This document shows positions 1 through 9,499 of a stretch of DNA of 64,000 bases, piece after piece. The position numbers were made by a program, and so were the translations under genes. The stretch comes from Alistipes sp. (GTDB lineage: Bacteria > Bacteroidota > Bacteroidia > Bacteroidales > Rikenellaceae): NCBI GenBank assembly GCA_017623115.1, contig JAGAPT010000017.1:100687-164686 (forward strand). Reading direction: 5' to 3'. Every line of letters begins with the position of its first letter. Within the stretch, counting starts at the first letter, position 1. The notes beneath the pieces were generated by a model. It ran no database searches, had not been told where the DNA came from, and saw nothing but the letters and a program-made list of their open reading frames with translations.

Positions 1-7
1 TTTTCAT
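1..7 (-). CDS. Possible start of the next gene of the SusCD operon (2 codons only)
   Basis: On the minus strand an ATG followed by AAA begins immediately after the TAG stop of the thioredoxin-domain lipoprotein (stop at 8-10). Other genes of this operon are spaced by only 22-28 bases, so this could be the first codons of a further operon member lying outside the window. Nothing can be said about its product. Confidence 0.3.
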
Positions 8-1996
8 CTATTTTTCCTTTTTGATATGGTTCACAGCGCAGGTAATCTCATCGGCCAGACGGCTCGGACTGCCCGAATACCCCTCCGAGGTGTAGCGCAA
101 ACGCCCCTTGTGCAGGATTACCTTGCGGGGGATTCCCGACGAGTTGAATCGCTCGGCAAACACCCGGAATGCCGCACCCGTATTGCGACCCTGTTCACGT
201 GGCTGGTCGTAGCAGATACGGAACGTATAGCCCTTATCCTCTACCAGATGACGCACACGCGCCACCAGTTCCTCACTATAGGGACGATCCTGGGTGCAGA
301 CGAAAAGGAACAGCACCTCCTTATCCTTGGCAAAGCGGTCAACGGCCATCTGCATACCGGGGAAAGCGGCCTGGCACGGGCCACACCACGTTGCCCAGAA
401 GTCGATGACGACCACCTTGTCGCCCCACTCTTCGCTACTGATCGGCTCCCCTTCGGCATCGAGTACCGTGAAGGGTTCGAACGGCTCATCAAGCAGGTGG
501 TTGCGAACCTCACGCTCCAAGCCACGACGGGTCTCCTCCGACTGCAAGGCGTAGAGATACTCCTCGAAGCCCTCCTTCGAGCCCTTTTCAGCCACATAGG
601 CTGTTTGCAAGGCCTCGTGCATGGTCGGCGACAGGGCATTCACGGCAGCCGCAGCCATCAGCGTGGCCTCCGCCTCCTCCGAACGACCCATCTTCACCAG
701 CACATCATAACGCAAACCACTGCGCGAGGCGGTGCGATAGCGCATGTCGGGCGCAATCTGATTCAAGGCCGCCAACGCCTCCTCGTATTTTCCGGCACGG
801 TCGAGCAGGATAGCCTGCGTCTCCGAACGGTCATCGATTTGCGCCTGCACAGAGGCAGCCACCTCCAGGGGTGTCAGCCGCATACCATCCACCATCGATC
901 CATCATCCCGCTTACGCAGCAATTCGGCGTAGAAGGCCTCCGCCACGGGCACCAACTCCTCGGTCGGCACATTGCGACGTTTCACGGCAGCAAAGATATT
1001 CCAGCGATAGACCTCGCTGAGCGATTGAAAATCCATATCGGGTAGCAACGCCAAGAGTTCTTCGTAGCGATGCTGGGCAAAAAGGACATTCCCCAACACG
1101 CGATAGCAACGATAGTAGTGTTGCTGTGCCGACGGATGCTCCGCACGCGGATAGCGTTGCAGGAAGCGCATCAATGCATCAGCAATCTTCGGATTGGGGT
1201 TCGACTCAATCTTGCGCAAGTCATCTCGCATCGCTATATCGCCCTTCGGGAAACGGCGAACCAGCTCCCGATAAATCGAATCGGCACGCACCTCGTCACG
1301 CAACGCGAAGCGGAACTGATGATAGAACGTAGCCATCGAGCGTTCGGTAGGGCCGAATTGCGCATCGTATTGCTCCATGATTTGCGGCAAGGCTCGTGCA
1401 TAGTTCTCGCCCGAGCGCAACGCCACCATGCGCAGGTAGTAGTCGAGGAAATCCGGCAGACGATTCCCGTTGCGCTGAATCTCCTTCGTAACCCACATCT
1501 CCAACGCCTCATCGGCGATATCGAACTCCTGGAAATAGTTGGCAATACCGAAGGTCTTGCTCTTGCGGAAGACACCCCAGGCCAAATCGCCACCGGGGAG
1601 TCGATTGCCCAAACTATCGGCCGTCACATAGACAAAACCCTGATCGTCGTTCGTATCCCAAAGCCAACTACCGGCATCCGCCGAGCGAAATTTCAAGGCC
1701 ATGAAGGCGCAATCCGTCGGCAGCGTCGTCTGACCACCCCACGATTTCCCTTTGCGCTCCAAGAGTACATCATCGACCGTCCAGCGATAATCATCGTAGC
1801 GATAGATAATGCCGACAATCGAGTCACATGCTGCCAATGGCCCCTCTTTCGGCCAATAGCGAATATCGAGTGTGCTTCCCGCAACGGGAACTCCCAGGTC
1901 CGACAAACGACCTTCAGGCTCCGGCTCGCCACAAGCGGCCAGGCTGAGGAGCATCGCGCCAAGCGCGATACTCCTTGTCCAAAATTTGAGGTTCAT
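8..1996 (-). CDS. Thioredoxin-domain (TlpA/ResA-like) lipoprotein
   Basis: A 662-residue exported lipoprotein. The N-terminus has a signal peptide ending in a lipobox (LSLAACGE), so the protein is probably anchored to a membrane facing the periplasm. About 500 residues of helical, TPR-like sequence follow, then a C-terminal thioredoxin-fold domain with the CXXC motif in FWATWCGPC near residue 540. That active site is typical of TlpA/ResA thiol-disulfide oxidoreductases. It is the last fully visible gene of the SusC-SusD operon, 25 bases after the SusD-associated lipoprotein. TlpA-like lipoproteins are common in Bacteroidetes, but their presence behind a SusCD pair instead of glycoside hydrolases suggests a non-glycan or redox-sensitive substrate; this is inference. 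The substrate is unknown. Confidence 0.85.
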   Translation of the reverse strand: MNLKFWTRSIALGAMLLSLAACGEPEPEGRLSDLGVPVAGSTLDIRYWPKEGPLAACDSIVGIIYRYDDYRWTVDDVLLERKGKSWGGQTTLPTDCAFMALKFRSADAGSWLWDTNDDQGFVYVTADSLGNRLPGGDLAWGVFRKSKTFGIANYFQEFDIADEALEMWVTKEIQRNGNRLPDFLDYYLRMVALRSGENYARALPQIMEQYDAQFGPTERSMATFYHQFRFALRDEVRADSIYRELVRRFPKGDIAMRDDLRKIESNPNPKIADALMRFLQRYPRAEHPSAQQHYYRCYRVLGNVLFAQHRYEELLALLPDMDFQSLSEVYRWNIFAAVKRRNVPTEELVPVAEAFYAELLRKRDDGSMVDGMRLTPLEVAASVQAQIDDRSETQAILLDRAGKYEEALAALNQIAPDMRYRTASRSGLRYDVLVKMGRSEEAEATLMAAAAVNALSPTMHEALQTAYVAEKGSKEGFEEYLYALQSEETRRGLEREVRNHLLDEPFEPFTVLDAEGEPISSEEWGDKVVVIDFWATWCGPCQAAFPGMQMAVDRFAKDKEVLFLFVCTQDRPYSEELVARVRHLVEDKGYTFRICYDQPREQGRNTGAAFRVFAERFNSSGIPRKVILHKGRLRYTSEGYSGSPSRLADEITCAVNHIKKEK

Positions 1997-2021
1997 AAAA
2001 CGAATGATTTAACCGATATGT

Positions 2022-2975
2022 TTAGGGATTGACACCTGCAGCACGGTTACCCATCTCATGCAGGTTGATGCCATACTCCTTCTGGAAGAAATCGAGTACC
2101 ACGGCCGTCTTCTGCTTGATGTAGTAGTGATAAACATAATCACCCCATTCACCAATCGAGCTATCCCACGACGAGCCGGCATCGAAGGTCGGGTCATAAG
2201 CCCACGCCTCGTAAGCCTCCTGCGACATCGTCGTCAGGTACTTCACATAAAGACCAAAGTCGTAGTAGACATCGATAGCCGCATTGTACTCGAGGTGACC
2301 ACGGCCGCTATAACCCCACTGACCCGAGTAATCCGAGTTACTACCGGTCTGGGTACCCTGCGTATAGAGGTCTTTGAATTCCTGCGGAATATCCATCAGA
2401 CCACGCGAGGTGGCGTAACCAACCAAGGCACACGAGAACTGTCCCACCGCCTTCAACTTATCGGCATCGGACTTCGTAGCAAAACTGCTGTTCACCACGC
2501 CAATCGAGAGGTGGTTGAAGCCGTAAATGGCATCGTAGTGCTTATCGACAACCTCCTGCTGGGTCGAAGTCTGCGTATTGGGATCCCAGACCCACGACGT
2601 TTTCTTATCGTAGATATCGCTTGCCAAGAAGATTTTGGTCGGCAGATAGCTGCGCAGAAAATCGTCGGGCCACACAGTCAGGCATCGCGATGTAAAGAAG
2701 TTCCACACATCCGATACGGCTGACATCTCGGGAGCCGTCGGATAGTAGGGCAACATGGTCGTTACATTCCAACGGAAATCGGTCTCTCCATAGTCATACA
2801 GCACATAGGTGCCATAATCCTCGTAGAATGCCACAAACTCGGCATCGTAGGCATTATCCCCCTGCGGAAACTCGATAAACTCCTGCGGATCGGAGGGGGT
2901 AAGTGCCTCCTCGCTGCACCCAACCGAGAGGGTCAGCAGCGCAAAGCTCATAAGAATCAAATATGCTTTTTTCAT
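2022..2975 (-). CDS. SusD-associated lipoprotein, putative zinc-metallohydrolase (Mx1-like) homologue with no HExxH
   Basis: A 317-residue lipoprotein. I start it at the ATG at 2975, because the sequence from there (MKKAYLILMSFALL, lipobox VGC) is a clean lipoprotein signal, while the longer reading frame runs into the SusD gene. Overall layout and position directly after SusD match the substrate import-associated zinc metallohydrolase lipoproteins (Peptidase_Mx1 type) of Bacteroidetes SusCD loci. The usual HExxH zinc motif is not visible: the region where it is expected reads GQFSCALVGYA. If the family call is right, this copy is probably a non-catalytic binding protein. The family call rests on context and general similarity, so it is moderate only. 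It could instead be an unrelated surface-glycan- or peptide-binding lipoprotein. Confidence 0.6.
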   Translation of the reverse strand: MKKAYLILMSFALLTLSVGCSEEALTPSDPQEFIEFPQGDNAYDAEFVAFYEDYGTYVLYDYGETDFRWNVTTMLPYYPTAPEMSAVSDVWNFFTSRCLTVWPDDFLRSYLPTKIFLASDIYDKKTSWVWDPNTQTSTQQEVVDKHYDAIYGFNHLSIGVVNSSFATKSDADKLKAVGQFSCALVGYATSRGLMDIPQEFKDLYTQGTQTGSNSDYSGQWGYSGRGHLEYNAAIDVYYDFGLYVKYLTTMSQEAYEAWAYDPTFDAGSSWDSSIGEWGDYVYHYYIKQKTAVVLDFFQKEYGINLHEMGNRAAGVNP

Positions 2976-3003
2976 AACTCTTCTGTTTTTCGATTCGTAA
3001 AGT

Positions 3004-4485
3004 TTAGATACCCGTAGCCTCACGACGCGGTGCCATCTCATTCTGCTCGAGGTTCGGATTACGCGTCAAGGCAGCCGGCGGGAAAGGCAATACCCAACCC
3101 GGATCACCGGTCGGCAAGGTGTACTTGTTGTGTACATTCGAAGCATCGATGAAGACGTGCTCGATGGTCGGCATGCCATAGCGGCGCAGGTCGAACCAGC
3201 GATGACCCTCGAAGCAAAGTTCACGACGACGCTCGGCACGAATCTCCTCAACCAAAGCCTCGGCCGACGAAGGTGTATAGCCCGAATAGGTCTGGTAGCG
3301 GTTGCGACACAACTCGTTCAAATCAGCCACAGCCTTGGCACCTGCATCTGCTTGGCCGGCAGCATACAGCTCGGCATAGGCCTCTGCACGATTCAAATAG
3401 AGCTCGGCCGTACGAATCACATACGAGAACTCGGAAGTTGCACCTTTATGCCATACGGCAGCACCCGTCCAGTTCACACCGAAGAACTCGGTTTTACGGA
3501 TATCGTTATCGGCAAATGTAGCGGTCAGGTTCGGCGAAACGCAGAAGGTTGCACTACCGGAGAGCGACCAATTGCTGCTCATAAAGCCCATCAACAGGAT
3601 ATTCTCCGGATAGTTGCGCGTCATCACATGATTCGCACCCGACGACGGTTTGTTATAGGGATTCGTATAACCAAAGTCGTAGGTGTGATAATCAGCCACC
3701 TTCGGTGCATAACGCAGTGCTTCGGTTGCCTTCTCTACCACCTTATCCCACTGCTCCATATAGAGGTAAACACGCGAAGCAAAGGCGCAAGCGGCCGTAT
3801 AGCCCACACGTAACAAGCCATTGTTGCGTTTCTCCTGACCAAGCAGCGTGATGGCCTGCTCGATATCCTTGACAATCTGCGTATAGACATCTGCCACCGA
3901 ATTGCGCACCGGACCCTCGTCGAGAATCTCCGAAGCGATAATCACCGGCACACCGGGCAACTGCTCGGGAGTCGTTCCAGGCGTATTATAGGGCTTGGCA
4001 AAGAGGTTCACCAGCTGGAAATAGTACATCGCACGCAGTGCATAAGCCTGACCCATGACATTGGCCTTATCGGCCTCCGAGCCCTGCGAATCGGGAGTCG
4101 ATTCGATGACGATGTTGCAGGGCATAATCTGGGCGTACAAATCCTGATAGAGCTCTGCATTGCCAAATGTTGACTTCTCCTCTAGGGTCTGATAAAAGGT
4201 CGACTGCCACGAGAAGGCCTCCAAAATCACATTGGTAGTCTCCGTGTAGTAGTATTGCGGCGTCGAAGGATTCGGGTTCACATTGGCAGCATCATCGGAC
4301 ATGATCTCCAACACCTCCCCCATATGGAAAGCAAAGTTATAACCCTCACCCATCAACAATTCATCGAAGGCAGTGGTCGTTTTGGGCTCAAACTCATCCT
4401 GCGAGTACTCCTCGAGGAAATCGCTGCACGCCCCCAGGGCCATCACAGCGAAAGCGAGCGCCATCAATTGAAATATCTTTTTCAT
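3004..4485 (-). CDS. SusD/RagB-family outer-membrane nutrient-binding lipoprotein
   Basis: A 493-residue SusD/RagB protein, the surface lipoprotein that caps a SusC transporter and captures substrate. It begins with a lipoprotein signal (AVMALGACSDFLEE), and the N-terminal CSDFL-E pattern is characteristic of the family. TPR-like helices follow (AYALRAMYYFQLVNLFAKPYN), and the C-terminal SusD signature includes IRAERRRELCFEGHRWFDLRRYG, quoted here as its halves RAERRRELCFEGHR and FDLRRYG. It lies 22 bases downstream of susC and 28 bases before the next lipoprotein, so the four genes form one operon. The ligand cannot be read from the sequence. Confidence 0.95.
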   Translation of the reverse strand: MKKIFQLMALAFAVMALGACSDFLEEYSQDEFEPKTTTAFDELLMGEGYNFAFHMGEVLEIMSDDAANVNPNPSTPQYYYTETTNVILEAFSWQSTFYQTLEEKSTFGNAELYQDLYAQIMPCNIVIESTPDSQGSEADKANVMGQAYALRAMYYFQLVNLFAKPYNTPGTTPEQLPGVPVIIASEILDEGPVRNSVADVYTQIVKDIEQAITLLGQEKRNNGLLRVGYTAACAFASRVYLYMEQWDKVVEKATEALRYAPKVADYHTYDFGYTNPYNKPSSGANHVMTRNYPENILLMGFMSSNWSLSGSATFCVSPNLTATFADNDIRKTEFFGVNWTGAAVWHKGATSEFSYVIRTAELYLNRAEAYAELYAAGQADAGAKAVADLNELCRNRYQTYSGYTPSSAEALVEEIRAERRRELCFEGHRWFDLRRYGMPTIEHVFIDASNVHNKYTLPTGDPGWVLPFPPAALTRNPNLEQNEMAPRREATGI

Positions 4486-4507
4486 GCTATAATTCGTTGT
4501 TTAAGGG

Positions 4508-7500
4508 TTAGAAACCAATGTTTACCGAAAGCGAATAGGTCTGCGCGATAGGCAGTGCTACGTTACCCGTATTCTCCAATTCAGGATCCTGACCATTGAA
4601 TCGCTTGCTGCAAATCGTGAACGGATTGGTCACGTTGAACGAGCAGCTCAGATTCTGCATGTGCAGTTTACCGGCCAACTTCTTCGGTGCATACCACGTC
4701 AGCATCAAATTACGGCAACGGAAGAAGTCTCCCTTCACGATGCGAGCCGACGAGTAGTTATACATCTCATAGGTGTTCATCTGGCTATTCACACCGGTCG
4801 GTACATAGGTGTTATAGGACATCTTATCGTCGAAGACAAAGCCCGGAATCGACGTGTAGGCCTCATCACCGGGCTGACGCCAGCGACCGAGCAACTCGAC
4901 ATTGAGGTTCTCGTGCGGCTGGGGCATCAGAGCAGCACCATTGTAGAGGAAGTTCAGACGACGCACATTGCCAAAGGCATAGGCGAAATTACCCGTCAGC
5001 GAGAAGTTCTTATAGCGGAACGACATGGTCAGACCACCGCTGATCTTCGGGTCTTTCTGTCCCGAGTAAACCAGATAATCCTTCGGATCATCGCTCACCT
5101 CCACCTGCGAAGCATCACGCGACGTGTGGGCAAACTGGGCATAACCCTTCTCGGGATCGAGGCCCGTGAACTCCCACGAATAGATGGCATTCACCGGACG
5201 GCCGTTCTCATAAGCGTTACCTACCAGATAATCCATATAGGTATACTTCTGGTCGGTGGTCTTCGAGATGTTGTTCGTATTCTTCGACCAGTTGGGCGTA
5301 ATGGTCCATTGGAAATCCTTCGTGCGAATCGGAATGAAGGTGATGGCCAACTCGAAACCGGTGTTCTTCAACGAAGCGCCATTGCGATAGGTGTTCTGCG
5401 TACCATACTCGGCAGCAACCGGCAGGTTGAAGATGATATCCTCGCCTCGCTTCTCGTAGTAGTCGAACGTACCGGCGATGCGACCATCGAACAACGAGAA
5501 GTCAACACCCAGGTTGATCGTATTGGTCTTCTCCCAGCGCAGGTTGGGATAGGGCAGACGGCTGATACCAATCTGGTAGTCGCCCGTCCAGCGGTTGATG
5601 GTCGGCGACATATACTTCGCCACCACGTTCGGGCCCACCGAGGTCGGCACATTACCCTGACGTCCATACGAAGCGCGGAAACTCAAATCATTAATCACAC
5701 GCTGATTCTTCATCCACTCCTCCTCGGCCATGCTCCAACGAGCAGCCACACTCCATACGGGCTGGAACTTGTTGTTCGTGTACTGTCCGAAGCGGTTCGA
5801 AGCATCACCACGCACGTTGAAGTTGAGCACATAGCGGTTCTTATAGGCATATACCAACGTACCGAAGGCCGAAATCGTATTGCTCTTCTGATCCGTGATT
5901 TTCACCGTGTGCTTGTTGAGCGACGACTGCGAGCCGGCCCAACTGCCGGTCTGACCCGAGGTTGTCGAGTCATACTCGTAACTTACATTCTTACCACGCT
6001 CGGGGAAGTAGCCATACTCCACAGTCGAGAAACCGTCGTACTGCACCGAACGCGCCTCATAACCGGCCATGACGTTGATGGCGTGATCCTTACCGAAGGT
6101 CTTGTTGTACTGCAACTGAACACGGGCCGTGTAACTCGTATTGTTCGTATTGTCGTAATTCAGGATACCACCCTGCGGCAACTTCGAAGCCAACTGCTCG
6201 GCACTACCCGGAGCAACGGCTCCATAATCATAGCCACGAATCGTAGCGATATAGTAGGACATCTCGTCGGCCCAACTCTGCTGATTCGAGTTCGAGTAAC
6301 CAACACCGAGCAAGACATTGGCACGCAGACCCGGCAACAGATCGGCATTCAGACCCACGCTGGCATTTACCGAGCGAACCTTCGCCTCGTTGCCCGTGTG
6401 GTTGAGCTCATTGAAGATGTTATATTTGAGCGGATAGTTCGATGTGCCGACACCCGGGAAGGTGGTTACCTGCGTCGTGTAGTACTCATCGGGATGGATG
6501 GCACGCGACGTCGAGGTCGCATAGTCGAACGGATTGACCGTATAGAAACTCTCCGACTTACGATCGGCAAACGAAAGTTTCGTATCCACCTCCAACCAAC
6601 GGGTCAGGCGGGTCATCAGGTTCGACGAGAAGGTGTATTGACGAGCCTCATCGCCCTTTGCCGTACCTTGGCTGTTGTTATAACCGAGCGATACATAGTA
6701 ACTCGTCTTATCCGTACCACCCGAGATGCTGGCCGAATAGTCCTGGCTGAACGAGTTCTGGAACAGCAAATCGAACCAGTCGGTATTCATCGTCTCGAGC
6801 GAGGCTACGCGAGCATCAAACTCACTCTTCGTAATCTTATTGTCATAATAGTCGAACAAGGCACCTTCGTAACCCGTGTTATAGGGCATCGAGCTATACA
6901 GGTAACCATCTTCCACCACCTCGCGCGATACGCCGATACGCTGCTTCGAGTTCATCAGGTTGTACTGATCGTAACGCGGAGCGGCCGAGAAACCGAGCGA
7001 CATCGAGTAGTTCACCGACGGAGCACCCGTCTTACCACGTTTCGTGGTCACGACAATCACACCATTTGCTGCACGCGTACCATAGATAGCCGTTGCCGAA
7101 GCATCCTTCAGGAAGGTAATCGACTCGATATCATTGGGATTCACACCCGAAATGGCGTTACCAATCAGGCTCAGGCTGGCATTCTCATTCATCTGATCGG
7201 TCAGCACATCCGTACCACCATAGAGCACGTTGTTCAACTCGTCGTTCGACAGGGGCACGGGATCCTCACGGATGATGCCATCCACTACCCATACCGGAGC
7301 GGCATTACCGAAGATGGTCGACGAACCACGGACACGGATACGCGGAACAGCATTCGGACTACCCGAGGTCTGCTGCACCGTAACACCCGGCACATGACCC
7401 TGAATCATGTTACCCAGATTGGTCACATTGGGCATCTGAATCTCCTCCATCATAATCTGCGTCGTAGCACTTGCGCTCAAACGCTTATCGAGTTTCTGAT

Positions 7501-8155
7501 AACCCGTAACCACCACATCCTCGATGTCGTTACCGGCATCAGCCAAGGCTACATTGATGCGTGTTTGGGCATCCGAATAGGTAACCTCCTCGGTCTTCTT
7601 GCCCACATAGGAGAAGACAAGCGTACCACCACCGGCCGGCACCGAGATGCTATAACTACCGTCCGAACTCGTTGTCTTGCCAATGGTCATGCCCTTGACA
7701 TAGACAGCAGCACCGATCAGCGGCTCTCCCAACTCCTTATCGGTTACCACACCTGAGATGTGCACCTTCGATAACTCTTGTTGCAACATCTGGCGGTTGC
7801 TCACGAAGACCGTAATCGTGTTTTGGTTGATTTTATAATCCAGACCCGAATCGCGGAACAGCACATCGAGTGCCTCGCGCAACGGGGTGCGATTGAAACT
7901 GGCCGTCACACGCTTACCGGTCAGCAGCATAGCCTGCTCACCATAGAAGAAGGTAAACGGAGCCTTCGAATCAATCGTCTTCAATGCCTTTTCGATGGTC
8001 ACATTCGACAGCTCGAGCGTGATAGTCACATCGTCGGGCGATTGTGCAACTGCCTTATCCGCTGCCAACACACAGGCAAGCAGCAAGGCCACCAGTCGGA
8101 AGTTGCGATACGATGCCGCAACAACCCGTCTCAACAGAACGTAAATTTGGGGCAT
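4508..8155 (-). CDS. SusC/RagA-family TonB-dependent outer-membrane transporter with N-terminal STN domain
   Basis: A 1215-residue TonB-dependent transporter. The ATG at 8155 is preferred over a TTG two codons upstream. Domains in order are a signal peptide (LVALLLACVLAADKAVAQ), a secretin/TonB short N-terminal (STN) domain at about 45-100, a carboxypeptidase-regulatory-like beta-sandwich at about 130-210 (SGVVTDKELGEPLIGAAVYV), a plug domain (residues about 230-370, with ATAIYGTRAANGVIVVTTK) and a large beta-barrel to the C-terminus. The STN domain marks transporters that signal across the envelope to a FecR-type anti-sigma factor, and a FecR/ECF-sigma pair lies just upstream. The transporter should therefore sense and import the same ligand. 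No enzyme nearby identifies that ligand. Confidence 0.97.
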   Translation of the reverse strand: MPQIYVLLRRVVAASYRNFRLVALLLACVLAADKAVAQSPDDVTITLELSNVTIEKALKTIDSKAPFTFFYGEQAMLLTGKRVTASFNRTPLREALDVLFRDSGLDYKINQNTITVFVSNRQMLQQELSKVHISGVVTDKELGEPLIGAAVYVKGMTIGKTTSSDGSYSISVPAGGGTLVFSYVGKKTEEVTYSDAQTRINVALADAGNDIEDVVVTGYQKLDKRLSASATTQIMMEEIQMPNVTNLGNMIQGHVPGVTVQQTSGSPNAVPRIRVRGSSTIFGNAAPVWVVDGIIREDPVPLSNDELNNVLYGGTDVLTDQMNENASLSLIGNAISGVNPNDIESITFLKDASATAIYGTRAANGVIVVTTKRGKTGAPSVNYSMSLGFSAAPRYDQYNLMNSKQRIGVSREVVEDGYLYSSMPYNTGYEGALFDYYDNKITKSEFDARVASLETMNTDWFDLLFQNSFSQDYSASISGGTDKTSYYVSLGYNNSQGTAKGDEARQYTFSSNLMTRLTRWLEVDTKLSFADRKSESFYTVNPFDYATSTSRAIHPDEYYTTQVTTFPGVGTSNYPLKYNIFNELNHTGNEAKVRSVNASVGLNADLLPGLRANVLLGVGYSNSNQQSWADEMSYYIATIRGYDYGAVAPGSAEQLASKLPQGGILNYDNTNNTSYTARVQLQYNKTFGKDHAINVMAGYEARSVQYDGFSTVEYGYFPERGKNVSYEYDSTTSGQTGSWAGSQSSLNKHTVKITDQKSNTISAFGTLVYAYKNRYVLNFNVRGDASNRFGQYTNNKFQPVWSVAARWSMAEEEWMKNQRVINDLSFRASYGRQGNVPTSVGPNVVAKYMSPTINRWTGDYQIGISRLPYPNLRWEKTNTINLGVDFSLFDGRIAGTFDYYEKRGEDIIFNLPVAAEYGTQNTYRNGASLKNTGFELAITFIPIRTKDFQWTITPNWSKNTNNISKTTDQKYTYMDYLVGNAYENGRPVNAIYSWEFTGLDPEKGYAQFAHTSRDASQVEVSDDPKDYLVYSGQKDPKISGGLTMSFRYKNFSLTGNFAYAFGNVRRLNFLYNGAALMPQPHENLNVELLGRWRQPGDEAYTSIPGFVFDDKMSYNTYVPTGVNSQMNTYEMYNYSSARIVKGDFFRCRNLMLTWYAPKKLAGKLHMQNLSCSFNVTNPFTICSKRFNGQDPELENTGNVALPIAQTYSLSVNIGF

Positions 8156-8389
8156 AAGCAATAAATTTAAGGGTTAGTTTTTTTCATGCGTTTCTTATAT
8201 AAGTTACATATCACCAAAAAAGACCTTACAATTTTTTCAAAAAATTCAACATCCCTGCACTTTTTTTCATGACACCGACGATTTCAAGCCCCAAAAAAAT
8301 CACATCAATACGCTGGTTTACAGCAAGAAACAAAAAACCTCTCCAATGCAGTCATCGAAGAGGTTATGCGCTAAAAAATTGTAAGTTTA
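8156..8389. other. Intergenic region between fecR-like gene and susC
   Basis: This 234-base AT-rich stretch separates the 3' end of the anti-sigma gene from the susC start. It must hold the susC promoter and leader. No match to the housekeeping TTTG/TAnnTTTG promoter was found on the minus strand, which is what would be expected if the linked ECF sigma factor recognises a different element. No convincing hairpin or ORF was seen. Confidence 0.5.
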
Positions 8390-9418
8390 CTATTGATAGA
8401 GCAGATATCCGTCGTCAATTTTCCGCACCCGAATTCCTTCGCTTTGATTCAGCACTTTGAAAATTTGCTCCAACGAGAGGGAATGAGGCAGATAGCCGTA
8501 GAAGGTCACATCCTCAATCAGCGGGTCTCCGATATAGATTTCGGTATTGTATTGACGGCTGATTTTCCGTGCCAACACCGACAGCGGCTCATTGTCGCAG
8601 CTGATACTTTCACCAAACCAGGCTGTGCTCATCTTCGTGTCGACCCAACGCACGTCAAAGCCCTCTTCGGCCACACGGGCCTGCTGTCCGGGCAGCAGAC
8701 GACAGGTATCGCACTGCGAAAGCACCCGTACCGCACCATCGAGCAGCGTTACGGCACAAGGAGTTTCGGGATAGGCCGTTACATTGAATTGCGTACCCAG
8801 CACCTGCGTTTGTACGCCATGTTCGGTAATCACACGGAAGGGGCGCATGCGGTCTGCCGTAACCTCAAACATAGCCTCACCACACAGTTCCACCTGGCGT
8901 ACCGAGTCGGCGAACTCCACCGGATAGCGCAATCGGCTATCGGCATTCAGCGTCACGCAACTACCATCGGAGAGGGTCAGCGAATAACGATGTCCCGGCG
9001 GAACGGTCAAGGTGGCATATTGCATCGGGCGCACCTCGATACGATAGGCCATGCTATCCGTAGCCTCACTGATCACCTCCAAGGTCTGGCAATCGCCCCG
9101 CAGGCTGCTTTCGGCTGACAACTCGGCGATGAAATCCTCATCCACAGCCAACTGAATACCTGTCGTAGCAACAAATTGACGCACCGGCGGCGTCGAAGGT
9201 TCAAAGCGATTCGGCCAGATAAGCAAGAGACCGATGGCCAACAATGCAGCAACAGCCGTAGCACTTATCGTGATACGGTGCATCCATCTTCGGCGTTGGA
9301 GATGTTGCCACATGCGGTTGGATGCTCCATGGGCATTCCATTCGCCCTCCACATCCAACGTGTGCTCCCAAATCCATTCCAACGAACGATTTTCGCTATG
9401 CTGCCACTCGTTATTCAT
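8390..9418 (-). CDS. FecR-family anti-sigma factor
   Basis: A 342-residue inner-membrane anti-sigma factor. The N-terminal ~80 residues are cytoplasmic and would bind the sigma factor. One membrane helix follows (ATAVAALLAIGLLLIW, about 53-70), then a periplasmic FecR domain rich in beta strands (YSLTLSDGSCVTLNADSRLRYP and VLGTQFNVTAYPE, the canonical FecR signatures). The C-terminal region (DVTFYGYLPHSLSLEQIFKVL) resembles the DUF4974/STN-interacting domain that receives the signal from a SusC transporter. It lies 81 bases downstream of the ECF sigma gene and directly upstream of susC. Together these form a standard trans-envelope switch for the SusCD operon. Confidence 0.95.
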   Translation of the reverse strand: MNNEWQHSENRSLEWIWEHTLDVEGEWNAHGASNRMWQHLQRRRWMHRITISATAVAALLAIGLLLIWPNRFEPSTPPVRQFVATTGIQLAVDEDFIAELSAESSLRGDCQTLEVISEATDSMAYRIEVRPMQYATLTVPPGHRYSLTLSDGSCVTLNADSRLRYPVEFADSVRQVELCGEAMFEVTADRMRPFRVITEHGVQTQVLGTQFNVTAYPETPCAVTLLDGAVRVLSQCDTCRLLPGQQARVAEEGFDVRWVDTKMSTAWFGESISCDNEPLSVLARKISRQYNTEIYIGDPLIEDVTFYGYLPHSLSLEQIFKVLNQSEGIRVRKIDDGYLLYQ

Positions 9419-9499
9419 ATTTTCCGTCGCACTCCTACTTAATAGTTATTTTTTTCGCAAAAACACCTTACAAAAATAAACATTTATTTATATCGCCTG

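Noticed and set aside
1070-2032. Long plus-strand frames opposite the thioredoxin-domain lipoprotein
   Set aside because: Antisense shadows; the minus strand has a lipobox and a CXXC domain in frame.
4661-7756. A 1031-codon plus-strand open frame opposite the SusC gene
   Set aside because: It is antisense to a clear TonB-dependent transporter, has no domain or signal of its own, and such frames arise from codon bias in GC-rich genes.
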